Shown: positions 32,511 through 41,795 of the stretch, piece by piece | Layout: each line of letters opens with the position of its first letter | How positions within the stretch are numbered: the first letter of the stretch is position 1 | Assembly (NCBI RefSeq): GCF_003001675.1 | Contig: NZ_PVYW01000017.1 | Coordinates: forward strand, 145,627 to 209,626 | DNA length: 64,000 bases | Origin: Cohnella sp. SGD-V74 | GTDB taxonomy: Bacteria; Bacillota; Bacilli; Paenibacillales; Paenibacillaceae | Reading direction: 5' to 3' | The notes under the pieces: model-generated | The model's input: the letters and a program-made list of their open reading frames with translations, nothing else | What the model was told of the DNA's origin: nothing | The model's database searches: none | Position numbers and translations under genes: made by a program

Positions 32511-33746
32511 TCAGAACGCCCAGTTGCCCTTGCGGAATACCGGGACGACCGTGCCGTCGGCGCGAACGCCGTCGATGTCCATGTCGGCGGAGCCGATCAT
32601 GAAGTCGACGTGCACGATGCTCGAATTGACGCCGGCTGCGGCCAGCTCCTCGGGCGTCATCTTCTTGCCGCCCTCCACGTTGAAGGCGTACCCGCTGCCG
32701 ATCGCCAGATGGTTCGACGCGTTCTCGTCGAACAGCGTGTTCAGGAACAGCACGTTCGATTGCGAGATCGGGGATTCATGCGGCACGAGCGCCACTTCGC
32801 CCAAGTAATGCGCGCCGTCATCCGTCTCGACGAGCTGGCGCAAGTTCTCCTCGCCCTGCTCCGCCTCCACGCCGACGATGCGTCCGTTCTCGAACGTCAG
32901 CTTAAAGCCGTCGATCAGGTTGCCGCCGTGGCTGAGCGGCTTCGTGCTGGAGACGTAACCGTTCACGCCCGTCTTCAGCGGCACGGTGAACACTTCCTCT
33001 GTCGGCATGTTCGCCATGAACGGCACGCCGTTCTCGTTGATGCTGCTCGCCGCCACCCAGAGGTGCTTCTCCGGCAGCTCGATCGTCAGATCGGTGCCTG
33101 GGGCGCGGTAATGCAGCTTGGCGAACCGGTTCTCGTTCAGCCAGTCGCTCTTCTTGTGCAGATTGGCATCGTGCTCCGCCCAGTCCTTCACCGGATCGGC
33201 CGCGTCGAGGCGCACCGCGGAGAAGATCGCCGTCCACAACTTGTCGACCGCTTCCTGCTCCGACGCGCTGTCCGGAAACACTTTGACCGCCCAATCCTTC
33301 GTCGACGCCGCAACGACGGTCCAGCTCACCTTGTCCGATTGAATCGCTCTTCTGAACTCGGTCAGCCCTTGGCCCGCCGCTTTCTGGTAATGGCCGATGC
33401 GGGAAGGATCGATGCCCCTCAGCAAGTCCGGATTCGGGGAGGAGAAGGAGATGAAGGCCGCGCCGCGCGCGACAAAATCATTCCTCTTCGCCGTCTCCCA
33501 TTCCGGGAAACGGGTAAACACGTCGTCCGCCGCCTTCTCGTATTTCAGTCGGGACAGCGCTTCGTCCGACCAGTCGACGTGGACGTTGCTCGCGCCCGCC
33601 TCGTAGGCTTGCGCCGCCACGCGGCGCACCAGCTCGGCGATCTCGATCGAGGCGATCATGAATACCTCCTGGCCCTTCTGCACGTTAACGCCTACGCGAA
33701 CGATCAATTCCGCGTATTTATCCAATTGTTTCGCCAAATCCGCCAT
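32511..33746 (-). CDS. M29-family aminopeptidase (AmpS/PepS type)
   Basis: Cytoplasmic metallo-aminopeptidase of 411 residues. Recognised by conserved M29 blocks: NVQKGQEVFMIA near the N-terminus, NMPTEEVFTVP, the metal-ligand region GEVALVPHESPIS, and the C-terminal HVDFMIGSADMDIDG with catalytic His and Asp. ATG at 33746 has AGAGGAAAACGGAG about 10 bp upstream. Removes N-terminal residues from peptides. Single gene. Confidence 0.93.
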   Translation of the reverse strand: MADLAKQLDKYAELIVRVGVNVQKGQEVFMIASIEIAELVRRVAAQAYEAGASNVHVDWSDEALSRLKYEKAADDVFTRFPEWETAKRNDFVARGAAFISFSSPNPDLLRGIDPSRIGHYQKAAGQGLTEFRRAIQSDKVSWTVVAASTKDWAVKVFPDSASEQEAVDKLWTAIFSAVRLDAADPVKDWAEHDANLHKKSDWLNENRFAKLHYRAPGTDLTIELPEKHLWVAASSINENGVPFMANMPTEEVFTVPLKTGVNGYVSSTKPLSHGGNLIDGFKLTFENGRIVGVEAEQGEENLRQLVETDDGAHYLGEVALVPHESPISQSNVLFLNTLFDENASNHLAIGSGYAFNVEGGKKMTPEELAAAGVNSSIVHVDFMIGSADMDIDGVRADGTVVPVFRKGNWAF

Positions 33747-33783
33747 GTACGACACGCTCCGTTTTCCTCTGGATTAGAAATCA

Positions 33784-33832
33784 CAAAAACGACAGGCAAC
33801 CGCCCGAACCCAGGCAGTTCCTGTCCGAATTT
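33784..33832 (-). terminator. Terminator after ndoA
   Basis: Minus-strand stem GGACAGG / CCTGTC with inner CTGCC/GGCGG pairs, followed by GTTTTTG, directly after the EndoA stop. Confidence 0.7.
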
Positions 33833-33838
33833 CCGCTT

Positions 33839-34189
33839 TTAAAAGTCGATAAGGCCGACGCTGATCTGCAAGGCGTCGTTCACCTTGTGCATCGTCTCGT
33901 CGTCCAAATGCGTGATTTTGTCCGTCAACCGCTGTTTGTCGATCGTGCGGATCTGTTCGAGCAGAATGACGGAATCCCGCTCCATGCCATGGGTTTTCGC
34001 TTCGATTTCAACGTGGGTCGGCAGCTTCGCCTTCTGGATTTGCGCCGTTATGGCCGCGATAATCACCGTCGGGCTGAACCGGTTCCCGATATCGTTCTGA
34101 ATGATCAAAACCGGGCGCACTCCGCCCTGCTCCGAGCCTACGACCGGCGACAAATCCGCATAGAACACATCCCCGCGTTTCACGATCAA
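33839..34189 (-). CDS. ndoA: mRNA interferase EndoA (MazF family toxin)
   Basis: Toxin of 116 residues, near-identical in pattern to B. subtilis NdoA/EndoA: MIVKRGDVFYADLSPVVGSEQGGVRPVL, then GNRFSPTVIIAAIT and the C-terminal VGLIDF. Cleaves mRNA at UACAU-type sites; neutralised by the antitoxin encoded 3 bp upstream. Start is TTG at 34189 with a weak site inside the antitoxin end, consistent with translational coupling. Synteny with alr and ydcC is conserved in Bacilli. Confidence 0.97.
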   Translation of the reverse strand: MIVKRGDVFYADLSPVVGSEQGGVRPVLIIQNDIGNRFSPTVIIAAITAQIQKAKLPTHVEIEAKTHGMERDSVILLEQIRTIDKQRLTDKITHLDDETMHKVNDALQISVGLIDF

Positions 34190-34192
34190 CGT

Positions 34193-34474
34193 TTACACCC
34201 CGCTTACGAGGCGACCCAGTATGTTGTCCGCATCTTCTTCCGCATGGAACGCTTCCGATGCCATGTGCAGATTGATTTTAGCCATTTCCAAATACCCGCG
34301 CTGCATCGCGTCGCGAATCAGCCGCTTCTTGCGATCGACCAGGTAATGCTTCATCGCCTGGCGTATGATCTCGCTGCGGTTGGTGTTTTCCTTGGCGACG
34401 ACGAAGTCGACTTCGCGCAGCAAATGATCCGGAAGACTGATCATAATGCGTTTCGTATTGTGTAAATTGGCCAC
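34193..34474 (-). CDS. ndoAI: Antitoxin EndoAI (ribbon-helix-helix)
   Basis: Antitoxin of about 93 residues. N-terminal ribbon-helix-helix (NTKRIMISLPDHLLREVD, RSEIIRQAMKHYL) binds DNA and autoregulates; the C-terminal tail (RGYLEMAKINLHMASEAF ... LGRLVSGV) binds the toxin. GTG at 34474 is chosen because GGGGGTG lies upstream and the family starts there; a longer frame to 34585 is probably not translated. Confidence 0.93.
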   Translation of the reverse strand: MANLHNTKRIMISLPDHLLREVDFVVAKENTNRSEIIRQAMKHYLVDRKKRLIRDAMQRGYLEMAKINLHMASEAFHAEEDADNILGRLVSGV

Positions 34475-34600
34475 CGAACGGACACCCCCAAAGATTTTCC
34501 AACAAGCACCCTTTTTTCCAGTATGCATGAGTCTGGTAAGAATTATTCGAGATCGGACGCCGACATTCCTGCCGAAGCCGGCCAAAATTCACATCCAATA

Positions 34601-35782
34601 TTAACCAAGGAGCGGATTGACGACCGATACGACCTCTCCGCCGCTGACGTACACTCTCGGAACCCGCGCGGCCAGCATGCAGGTCAGCTCGTAATTGATC
34701 GTTCCCAGCTTATCCGCCACTTCCTCCGCGGAGATGACTTCGCCGCCCTGGCGGCCGATAAGCACGACTTCTTCTCCCGGCTTGAAATCCGGCTCTCCTT
34801 GGACGAAAGCGTCGTTCAGGCGAATCATGCATTGATCCATGCAGATCGTCCCGAGCACCGGAACCCGGCGCCCTCGCACGAGAGCCTCCGCCTTGCCGCT
34901 CAGCATCCGGCTGAAGCCGTCGGCATAGCCGATCGGCAGCGTGCCGATCGTTTCGCAGCCCTGGGTGAAATAGCGGGTGCCGTAGCTGATTCCTTCTCCC
35001 GCCCCCAGTTCCTTGACGTGCACGACCGACGTTTTCAGCGACAGGACCGGCTTCAGCGCGACGGCGTTCGCCTTGACCTCGTTGCTCGGATACAGGCCGT
35101 ACATGCTGATGCCGAGCCGAAGCATACCGCCCGTGTGTTCCGGCAGATCGATTCCCGCCGCGCTGTTGCCCGAATGGACGATGGCGATCGGCATTCCCGC
35201 CCGGCGCGCGTAATCGGACACGGAGGCGAAGCGCTCCAGCTGCATTCTCGTATACGCTTTGTCCGTCTCGTCCGCGCGGGCGAAATGGGTGTAGAGCCCT
35301 TCGACTTCCACCTGGGGCAGCGCGAACGCGCGCTCCAGAAACTGCTCCGCCGCCCGACCCGGAAGCAGGCCGAGACGACCCATGCCCGAATCGATTTTCA
35401 CATGGATTTTCAGCTTGCGTCCGGAAGCCGGCAGATCCGCCGCCGCTTCCAGCATATCGTCGCGATACAACGTTAACGTAATTCCTTGTTCCCTTGCCTT
35501 CGAATACCCCGATGGAGGCGTATAGCCCAGCACCAGAATCGGAGCGGCGATTCCCGCTCTCCGGAGCTGCAAAGCTTCATCCAGAAACGCGACGCCCAAA
35601 TAATCGACGCCCGCCGCTACCGCTCTTCTTGCGATCTCCGTCGCTCCATGCCCGTAAGCGTTCGCTTTGACCGAAGCCAGCAGCTTCGTGCCGGGGGCCA
35701 AATGTTCGCGGAACGCTCCGATGTTGTGGTCAAGGGCGTCAAGGGAAATCTCGGCCACGGTCGGCCGGTAATAACAGTCCAC
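34601..35782 (-). CDS. alr: Alanine racemase
   Basis: PLP enzyme of about 393 residues interconverting L- and D-alanine for peptidoglycan. The PLP lysine lies in SVKANAYGHGA (near residue 37) and the second catalytic Tyr in GEGISYGTRY (near residue 265); CMDQCMI is the C-terminal active-site motif. GTG at 35782 with AGGTGA upstream is preferred; an upstream frame to 35818 is possible. Followed by ndoAI-ndoA as in B. subtilis. Confidence 0.95.
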   Translation of the reverse strand: MDCYYRPTVAEISLDALDHNIGAFREHLAPGTKLLASVKANAYGHGATEIARRAVAAGVDYLGVAFLDEALQLRRAGIAAPILVLGYTPPSGYSKAREQGITLTLYRDDMLEAAADLPASGRKLKIHVKIDSGMGRLGLLPGRAAEQFLERAFALPQVEVEGLYTHFARADETDKAYTRMQLERFASVSDYARRAGMPIAIVHSGNSAAGIDLPEHTGGMLRLGISMYGLYPSNEVKANAVALKPVLSLKTSVVHVKELGAGEGISYGTRYFTQGCETIGTLPIGYADGFSRMLSGKAEALVRGRRVPVLGTICMDQCMIRLNDAFVQGEPDFKPGEEVVLIGRQGGEVISAEEVADKLGTINYELTCMLAARVPRVYVSGGEVVSVVNPLLG

Positions 35783-35926
35783 GGACCGTTCACCTACCCT
35801 GCTGCGCAAAAACTGCAATAAATCAATGTTACCGGGCTAACGGAGGACTGTCAACGATATTCGGGCAGGCAACCTTTGCCATGAAGCCGTGAAGCCGCGG
35901 AGAGAAGCCGGAACCGGGCCGCCGAT

Positions 35927-35975
35927 TAAAACCGGGCTGTCCGCGGCCGTCTCTCGACGGCCGGCGGGACAGCCC
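35927..35975 (-). terminator. Terminator between ydcC-like gene and alr
   Basis: Stem GGGCTGTCC / GGACAGCCC with inner CGGCCGT/ACGGCCG and a GGTTTTAATC tail on the minus strand. Confidence 0.8.
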
Positions 35976-35989
35976 GTTGCGCTTTTGCC

Positions 35990-37159
35990 TTATTTGCCCG
36001 ACGTATCGACCATCGACTGGGCGATGCGAACCATGTCGCGATCTTCCAGATCTTCGCTGGTCAAGCGGAACTCGATGCCGTCATACGTCCAGGTCAGCGT
36101 CCTCACCGTATTCGCGGCGCCCTCCGTCACGTGACCGAGCGTGAAGCCGAGGTCGAGCGAGTATCCCGCGCTCAAAGTCGCCGCCGAGACTTTGGCCAGA
36201 CTTTGCGTAATTGTGAAGTCGTAGCTTCCCGTATACCGGAGCATGTAGCCCGGATTGTCGACCAGTTGCAGATCGATCTGATCGAGCAGCTCCACGCCTG
36301 CCGGCAGCGACTCGATGTCCGGTTCGATCAGCGAGAACGAAGTGTTCTGCGCGGGAGACGGTTCTCCTTCTTCCGGAGGCTGACCGTCCGGCGACGCCGT
36401 CGCGTCCGGAGCGTCCGTGCCATCCGGCGAAGCGGTAGACTCAGGAGCGGCGCTTCCGTCCGGAGAAGCCGATGGATCCGGGCTTGCGCTGCCGTCCGAA
36501 GGCTTGGCGTTCGAGTTAGGCGCAACGCCCATGTTCGAATTCATATCGAACGCGGATTTGTCGAACTTCTTGCCGAATTCGAACGAGTTGAAGATGACTT
36601 CGACCATCTTGTTGCCGTTGGCGTCCGACACTTCGACGTGCTTGGGCGCGTAGTCGTCCTGCGACAGCCATATTTTCTGCCGGGCGAACGAGCCGTTCTG
36701 ATAGTTGCCCGCCATTACGTCGAACACGTAGCTGTCTTTGTCGGTCGCGAACTGCCGGGAGTTGTCCTTGATGATGCTGTCCGCCAGCGTCTGGTACAAG
36801 TAGACCTGACCCTGATTGTCCGGCCAGTCGCTCTGGAAGCGATAGCTTTTGTTCAGCTGCGGGGTGAGCACGAACACCCCGTCCTCGTTGCGCAGAACGA
36901 TCTGCGTAATGTCGCGCTTCGCGTTCGTCAGCGCGATCCGGTACATGTCCGGCTTCTGGTACCACACCTCGACCTTGTACTCCAGCGGCTGCTGACCTGT
37001 ATATAGAATCATCTCGCCGCTGCCTTCGTAACTTTCCATTTTGTCCACGACTTTGTCCAGGTCCTTCACGATCGACTCCGCGTTCTTGCTTCCGCAACCG
37101 GCCAGAATGACGGCCAGCGCTACGACGACGGCAGCGATCCATGAAATCCGACGATGCAT
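35990..37159 (-). CDS. YdcC-like sporulation lipoprotein (LolA-like fold)
   Basis: Lipoprotein of 389 residues: signal with VILAGC lipobox at residues 1-21, then an incomplete LolA-like beta-barrel half (SYEGSGEMILYTGQQPLEYKVEVWYQKPDMYRI), an inserted low-complexity segment rich in Ser-Pro-Asp-Gly repeats (about 215-265), and a C-terminal DUF4367-like domain. ATG at 37159 follows GAGGGG. Position just upstream of alr-ndoAI-ndoA matches B. subtilis ydcC, a sporulation gene. The low-complexity insert is absent from the Bacillus protein as I recall it. Confidence 0.85.
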   Translation of the reverse strand: MHRRISWIAAVVVALAVILAGCGSKNAESIVKDLDKVVDKMESYEGSGEMILYTGQQPLEYKVEVWYQKPDMYRIALTNAKRDITQIVLRNEDGVFVLTPQLNKSYRFQSDWPDNQGQVYLYQTLADSIIKDNSRQFATDKDSYVFDVMAGNYQNGSFARQKIWLSQDDYAPKHVEVSDANGNKMVEVIFNSFEFGKKFDKSAFDMNSNMGVAPNSNAKPSDGSASPDPSASPDGSAAPESTASPDGTDAPDATASPDGQPPEEGEPSPAQNTSFSLIEPDIESLPAGVELLDQIDLQLVDNPGYMLRYTGSYDFTITQSLAKVSAATLSAGYSLDLGFTLGHVTEGAANTVRTLTWTYDGIEFRLTSEDLEDRDMVRIAQSMVDTSGK

Positions 37160-37300
37160 GCGATCCACCCCTCAGCACATTAATCAATCCATGCTTCATG
37201 TCTATGAGGGGACTTGACCAATTATGCGGACAAAGATGACGAGCATCGGCTTGGACAGAAGTCAGGTTCCGCTCGACGAAGCCGGGTCCGGGCGCAGCGA

Positions 37301-38236
37301 TCAGCCTCCGTCAACTACGGCCCCTTGCCGCAGCTCGCGATCCTGCTCCCAGTGCACGCGAATGGACTTGGAATCGAACAAATCCTTCCCGTCGGAAACC
37401 TGGAAATGAAGATGCGGCTCGCTGGAATTGCCCGAATTGCCGCAGAGGCCGATCTGGTCTCCCTTAGACAGTCTGTCGCCGACTTGGACGGAGACGGACC
37501 CTTTTTGCAGATGAGCCAAAATGCTGAACTCCCCGTCGCCGTGGTCGATGACGACGACATTGCCGGCCGGGTTCTCCGGATCCATTCGACCGCCCGGTTC
37601 ATTGTCCGCGATGCCGTCGACGACCGCCGCGACCGTGCCGTCGCGCGAAGCGACGATCGGCTGGCCGAAGGCGTAATAGCTCTCGTTCTTCGTCTTGTCT
37701 CCTTGATAGGTGTAGCCGTCGCGGGTTTGCACCAGATCGTAGGCGTAACGCTGGCTGTCTACCGCGTAATGGTAGTTCTCGAACACGTTCTCCCCGCCCC
37801 AGAAGACGGTCCATTCTCCAGTGAAAGGCAAGCCGTAAGCCGATTTCGTCCTCGCGGCGTCCGTATCCGGATCCGGCTGCACGGGCATCATGAGCAAGCT
37901 GTCGATGCGTCCCGTCTCCTCCGTCGTAAGAATTAATCCCCACTTCCCGGAATCGTCGGCCCAGCCGTAGTATTCGCCTCCGTTCCACGATTGCTTGGCC
38001 ATCGGCTTCCAGGAGGAGATATCCGAGACGACTTGATCCGCGACCTGTCGAAGATCCGCTTCCCCCACCGCCTGCTTGAAGCCGTCCGTGAATCGCGAAT
38101 GAATTTGCCCGTATTTCCTGTCCAGCAGCGCCTGCGGAACGTCCTCCGGCTTCATGTCTTGCTCCTGTTTGCCCGAAGCGCAGCCGGACAACGCAAGCCC
38201 CAATGCGAGCGCAGAGGCGATAAAGATCATTCTCAT
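37301..38236 (-). CDS. M23 (LytM-like) peptidase lipoprotein
   Basis: Surface lipoprotein of 311 residues. Signal with LALSGC lipobox (residues 1-19), a DUF3887-like N-terminal domain (about 30-120), and a C-terminal M23 zinc endopeptidase domain with the GNVVVIDHGDGEFSILAHL and EPHLHFQV motifs. The first zinc-ligand His of the usual HxxxD motif appears changed (YHYAVDSQRYAYDLV region), so activity needs checking. ATG at 38236 has GAAGGA upstream; ATG at 38254 lacks a ribosome site. Probably a cell-wall hydrolase or its regulator. Confidence 0.87.
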   Translation of the reverse strand: MRMIFIASALALGLALSGCASGKQEQDMKPEDVPQALLDRKYGQIHSRFTDGFKQAVGEADLRQVADQVVSDISSWKPMAKQSWNGGEYYGWADDSGKWGLILTTEETGRIDSLLMMPVQPDPDTDAARTKSAYGLPFTGEWTVFWGGENVFENYHYAVDSQRYAYDLVQTRDGYTYQGDKTKNESYYAFGQPIVASRDGTVAAVVDGIADNEPGGRMDPENPAGNVVVIDHGDGEFSILAHLQKGSVSVQVGDRLSKGDQIGLCGNSGNSSEPHLHFQVSDGKDLFDSKSIRVHWEQDRELRQGAVVDGG

Positions 38237-38440
38237 CGTTGGCACATCCTTCATCGGTTAATGTCTTCAGATTAGCTTCGCAAGCTTATCCTCCCGATAA
38301 CGGCGTCTTATGCCCGGCTTAATTCTATCCTGAAAAATTAAGATAGAGTTAATAGAACGCCCCGCTTCATGCGGTCCGCGAAATGATAAAATAGGTTGGG
38401 AAAATAGTCGGATGGACAACATCGGGAAGGAGAGACGATA

Positions 38441-39163
38441 GTGAACGATGCCGCGATTTTGCTCGTGGACGATGAACAGGCGATCGTTCTCTTGCTGGAG
38501 ACGGTGTTCCGCAAGGAAGGATTCGCGAATATCGACATAGCCGTGTCCGCCGAAGAGGCGCTGGCCGCCTGCGAACGAAAGAACTACGACGCGATCGTCC
38601 TGGACGTCATGCTGCCGCAGATGAGCGGGTTCGATATTTGCCCGTTTATTCGCCGCGCGACGGACTCCCCGATCTTGTTTCTTAGCGCCAGATCCACCGA
38701 TTTCGATAAGCTGACGGGCTTCGCCGTCGGCGGGGACGACTATGTGACGAAGCCGTTTAATCCGCTGGAGATCGTCGCCCGCATTCGCTCCCTCTTGCGC
38801 CGTTCCGGCAAAACGCAGAGCTCCCCGGCAGCGCCCCAGTCCGTCGGCGCCGTGCACGATTTCGGCTACTTCCAGGTGAACGAAGCGGCGGCGGAGCTGC
38901 GAACGGGCGGCAAGCCGGTCAATTGCCCGACACTCGTCTATCAATTGCTGCTCTTTCTCTGTAAAAATCCGAACCGGGTGTTCACGAAGAGCGAGCTGTA
39001 CGAACGGGTATGGGGCGAAAGCAGCATCGGCGACGACAATACGGTCATGGTGCATATTCACCGTATCCGCGAAAGAATCGAGCCGGATCCTTCCCGTCCG
39101 CGGTTTCTGGTGAACGTCCGGGGACTCGGATACAAGCTCATGAAAAAAGAGGTCCGGCCATGA
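38441..39163 (+). CDS. OmpR-family response regulator
   Basis: Response regulator of 240 residues. Receiver with Asp10-Asp11, phospho-acceptor Asp55 in VLDVMLPQMSG and Lys in VTKPFN; winged helix at about residues 135-235 ending VRGLGYKL. GTG start at 38441 with GGAAGGAGAG upstream. Its stop overlaps the kinase ATG (39160-39163). Divergent from the M23 lipoprotein gene, a possible target. Confidence 0.93.
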   Translation: MNDAAILLVDDEQAIVLLLETVFRKEGFANIDIAVSAEEALAACERKNYDAIVLDVMLPQMSGFDICPFIRRATDSPILFLSARSTDFDKLTGFAVGGDDYVTKPFNPLEIVARIRSLLRRSGKTQSSPAAPQSVGAVHDFGYFQVNEAAAELRTGGKPVNCPTLVYQLLLFLCKNPNRVFTKSELYERVWGESSIGDDNTVMVHIHRIRERIEPDPSRPRFLVNVRGLGYKLMKKEVRP

Positions 39164-40920
39164 GCGTCAATTGGCGGCTGGCGCTCCGTCTGGTCGGTTG
39201 GCTCGTCGTCGTCGGCGCCGTGCTGCTCGGATTGGCCACCGGGACGGTCCTATGGACGATCGATCGGTTCAACCGGATCGAGGCGGCACGTCAATTCGAC
39301 AGCTCGGGCATGTACAGCATCGTGCAGTCGATCCAGGCCGACGGGGACTCACTGACGTTCGATGCCGAGCTGCTGGAGCTTGTGCGGCAAAGCGGAGGCT
39401 GGCTGCAGAGAATCGACGAGCGCGGCGAGGTAACGCACTCGTTCTTCGCCCCTCCGGACGTTCCGGCCCGGTACGGTCCCGGCGAGCTGACGGCTTATTG
39501 GCTCGGAAGCAGCCCGTTTCCGTATCAGCTCTTCTTGTGGATCCAGCCGAAGAACGGCGTTATCCACACCTTGATCTACGGCGTGAAGGACACGGATAAT
39601 GAGCTGATGGAACGACTGATCCGGGAGAGCAGGCAGGAGGGCTCGGCACTGATTCTCCCGGAAGAGCTGGTGCGCGAATTGAAGTCGAGCGGCTCGTGGC
39701 TGCAGCTGGTGGACAAGAACGGCTCCGAGCTTGCCTTCTTCAATAAACCGGAAGGCGCTATGGGAAGCTACAATGTGGAGGAAATGGTTCTTCGCGCCGT
39801 CTACTGGGACCGCTACGGCACCAAGCTCGTGACGCGTTACGATGCGGCTTCGGGCCGCACCTGGGCGCTCAGTTCGCCCCTGCCTGGCAACGAACCCGGG
39901 AAGCAACCCTGGATCACGCCGGAGAATCGCGTGCTGATCCAGTCGATCGGCGCTCTGATCTCCGCAGCCCTGCTGCTGTTCGCGGCGATGGCGATCTGGT
40001 TCGGTCACCGCATCGGTTCGCCGATCGTCCACGTCATGAATTGGGTGCGGCTTCTCGGCAGGGGAGTATACGCCGAGCCGACCGGTGCGGGAGGGATCGC
40101 GAGAAGCCGCACGCGGCAGGGAGGGCGGAAGCGCAAATATAAAGTGTACGAGGAAGTCATCCGCTCGATGGAATCTCTCTCGGACGCGCTCCGGCGCAAC
40201 GAACGTTATCGCACGGACGCCGAGCGCCTGCGCGAGGAATGGGTGGCGGGGGTGTCCCACGATCTGAAGACGCCCTTGTCCTCGATCGTCGGCTATGCCC
40301 ATATGCTGGAGGCCGAACATTATTCGTGGACGCCCGAAGAGGTGAGATCGTTCGCCAAAGTGATTTTGGACAAATCTTCTTATTTGGAAGGATTGGTGAA
40401 CGACCTCACGCTGACGTACCGTCTGCGCAGCGGCGTCGCCGCCCCCTCCATGTCCCCGGTGGAGATGAACGGGTTCATGGACGCGGCGCTGCGCGAAGCC
40501 GCTGCCGGCCATCCAGGTTACGAAGCCTCGATCGTCCGGTTCAAGGCGGCGGAGCGTCCCGTCTATATTCTTGCCTACGCGCCCTGGATGCAGCGGATCG
40601 TAGACAATCTCGTCGCCAACGCCCTGACCCACAATCGCAAGGGCATCCTGCTGGAGGTAGCGGTCAAGGAGAACGGCGAGGAAGCGATCATCGAATTTGC
40701 CGACGACGGCAAAGGCATGGACAAGGAAACGGTGGAAAGGCTGTTCGAGCGGTATTACCGGGGAACGGACACCGACAGCCGTCCGGAGGGAACGGGCCTC
40801 GGCATGGCGGTAGCGAAGGCGCTGACGGAAGCGATGGGCGGCACGATCGGCGTGGCGTCCGGGATTGGCCGAGGGACGACGATTCGCCTTTGTTGGCCGC
40901 GGACGGATGCGGAGGAATAA
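39160..40920 (+). CDS. Sensor histidine kinase
   Basis: Membrane kinase of 586 residues. First transmembrane helix near residues 12-34, an extracytoplasmic region to about 265 containing two similar sub-blocks (residues about 55-80 and 165-190 share a LLELVRQSGGWLQ / LVRELKSSGSWLQ pattern), second helix near 266-290, then HisKA with His367 in GVSHDLKTPLS and HATPase with GTGLGMAVAK. Translationally coupled to the response regulator through an ATGA overlap. Signal unknown. Confidence 0.92.
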   Translation: MSVNWRLALRLVGWLVVVGAVLLGLATGTVLWTIDRFNRIEAARQFDSSGMYSIVQSIQADGDSLTFDAELLELVRQSGGWLQRIDERGEVTHSFFAPPDVPARYGPGELTAYWLGSSPFPYQLFLWIQPKNGVIHTLIYGVKDTDNELMERLIRESRQEGSALILPEELVRELKSSGSWLQLVDKNGSELAFFNKPEGAMGSYNVEEMVLRAVYWDRYGTKLVTRYDAASGRTWALSSPLPGNEPGKQPWITPENRVLIQSIGALISAALLLFAAMAIWFGHRIGSPIVHVMNWVRLLGRGVYAEPTGAGGIARSRTRQGGRKRKYKVYEEVIRSMESLSDALRRNERYRTDAERLREEWVAGVSHDLKTPLSSIVGYAHMLEAEHYSWTPEEVRSFAKVILDKSSYLEGLVNDLTLTYRLRSGVAAPSMSPVEMNGFMDAALREAAAGHPGYEASIVRFKAAERPVYILAYAPWMQRIVDNLVANALTHNRKGILLEVAVKENGEEAIIEFADDGKGMDKETVERLFERYYRGTDTDSRPEGTGLGMAVAKALTEAMGGTIGVASGIGRGTTIRLCWPRTDAEE

Positions 40921-41000
40921 CGCCGTCATCCGCCGATTGGCTATCTCGAATGATCGGCAATTTGCCGATATAAAGGATATAAACGAGAGGAGGGGATTGC

Positions 41001-41546
41001 ATGCCAGGACCGTCCATCTTTATATTCACGGGAACAAGCGGCGCCGGGCGCAAGACGATCGCCCGCAAAGTCGGAGAAGCGCTCGGCTGGACCGGAGTTC
41101 GCTCCTGCACGACGCGCGAGCCGAGAAATCCCGCTTCGCCGGACAAGGATTACCGTTACGTCGCCCGCGAGCAGTTCGATCAATGGGAAAGCGAAGGCAA
41201 GTTCGTCCAAACCGCGAGCATCAACGGCAACCGTTACGGCGTGCTTCGCCACGAGCTGGAAGCCGCGGTCGCGGGAGGCAATAGCGTCTACCTCGTGCTT
41301 AATCGCGAAGGCGCGGACGCGATCGTGAAGCAATATCGCGATGCCGCAGTCAGAATTTTCATCTATGTGGGCAAACTAACGCTTCGCGAGCGTCTGGAAA
41401 GCAAGGGGATGCCTTACGAGGTCGTTCAGCGCTATCTGGACAGCTACACCGACGAAGTGACTTATCGCAGCAAATGCGAGTACACGTTCGAGAACGTGGA
41501 TGCGAACCGGACGGCGGAGCTGATCCGTTCGGCCCTCGCCCGCTAA
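41001..41546 (+). CDS. Guanylate kinase-like protein (paralogue)
   Basis: P-loop protein of 181 residues with guanylate-kinase features: GTSGAGRKT nucleotide loop, RSCTTREPR and the DYRYV/REQFDQWE GMP-binding region, and RLESKGM near the lid. The P-loop has Arg-Lys where classical kinases have GxGKST. Start ATG at 41001 with AGAGGAGGGG. Not in the usual gmk-rpoZ context, so it is probably a secondary paralogue rather than the essential gmk. Substrate uncertain. Confidence 0.85.
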   Translation: MPGPSIFIFTGTSGAGRKTIARKVGEALGWTGVRSCTTREPRNPASPDKDYRYVAREQFDQWESEGKFVQTASINGNRYGVLRHELEAAVAGGNSVYLVLNREGADAIVKQYRDAAVRIFIYVGKLTLRERLESKGMPYEVVQRYLDSYTDEVTYRSKCEYTFENVDANRTAELIRSALAR

Positions 41547-41554
41547 AAGTGAAA

Positions 41555-41773
41555 GTTCAAAAAGTCCGGTTTTCAGCACCAAGGCTGGTCGTTCGCCTTA
41601 CGGCGAACTGCTCGCCCATGCATCCGGGAAGGTTGGATGAAGGCTGGTGATGAGGAAGCGATCGCTTAGTGTAGGAGAACCTACATGAGTACCGGAAGAA
41701 CCGGCTGAATTCAAGATTCGATGTCGAATCCGCTTCCCGAGTTGCTTCGTGATCAAAAGCGGACTTTTTGAAC
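41555..41773. mobile_element. MITE-like element with 14-bp terminal inverted repeats
   Basis: A 219-bp non-coding segment bounded by GTTCAAAAAGTCCG (41555-41568) and its exact complement CGGACTTTTTGAAC (41760-41773); with one mismatch the match extends four more bases inward (TTTT/AAAA). Inside are small hairpins such as GTAGG/CCTAC and GATTCGA/TCGAATC. It separates the guanylate-kinase-like and DUF1697 genes and has no coding capacity. Only one copy lies in this window. Confidence 0.7.
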
Positions 41774-41795
41774 AACCTCTAAAAGGAGAGTTAAG

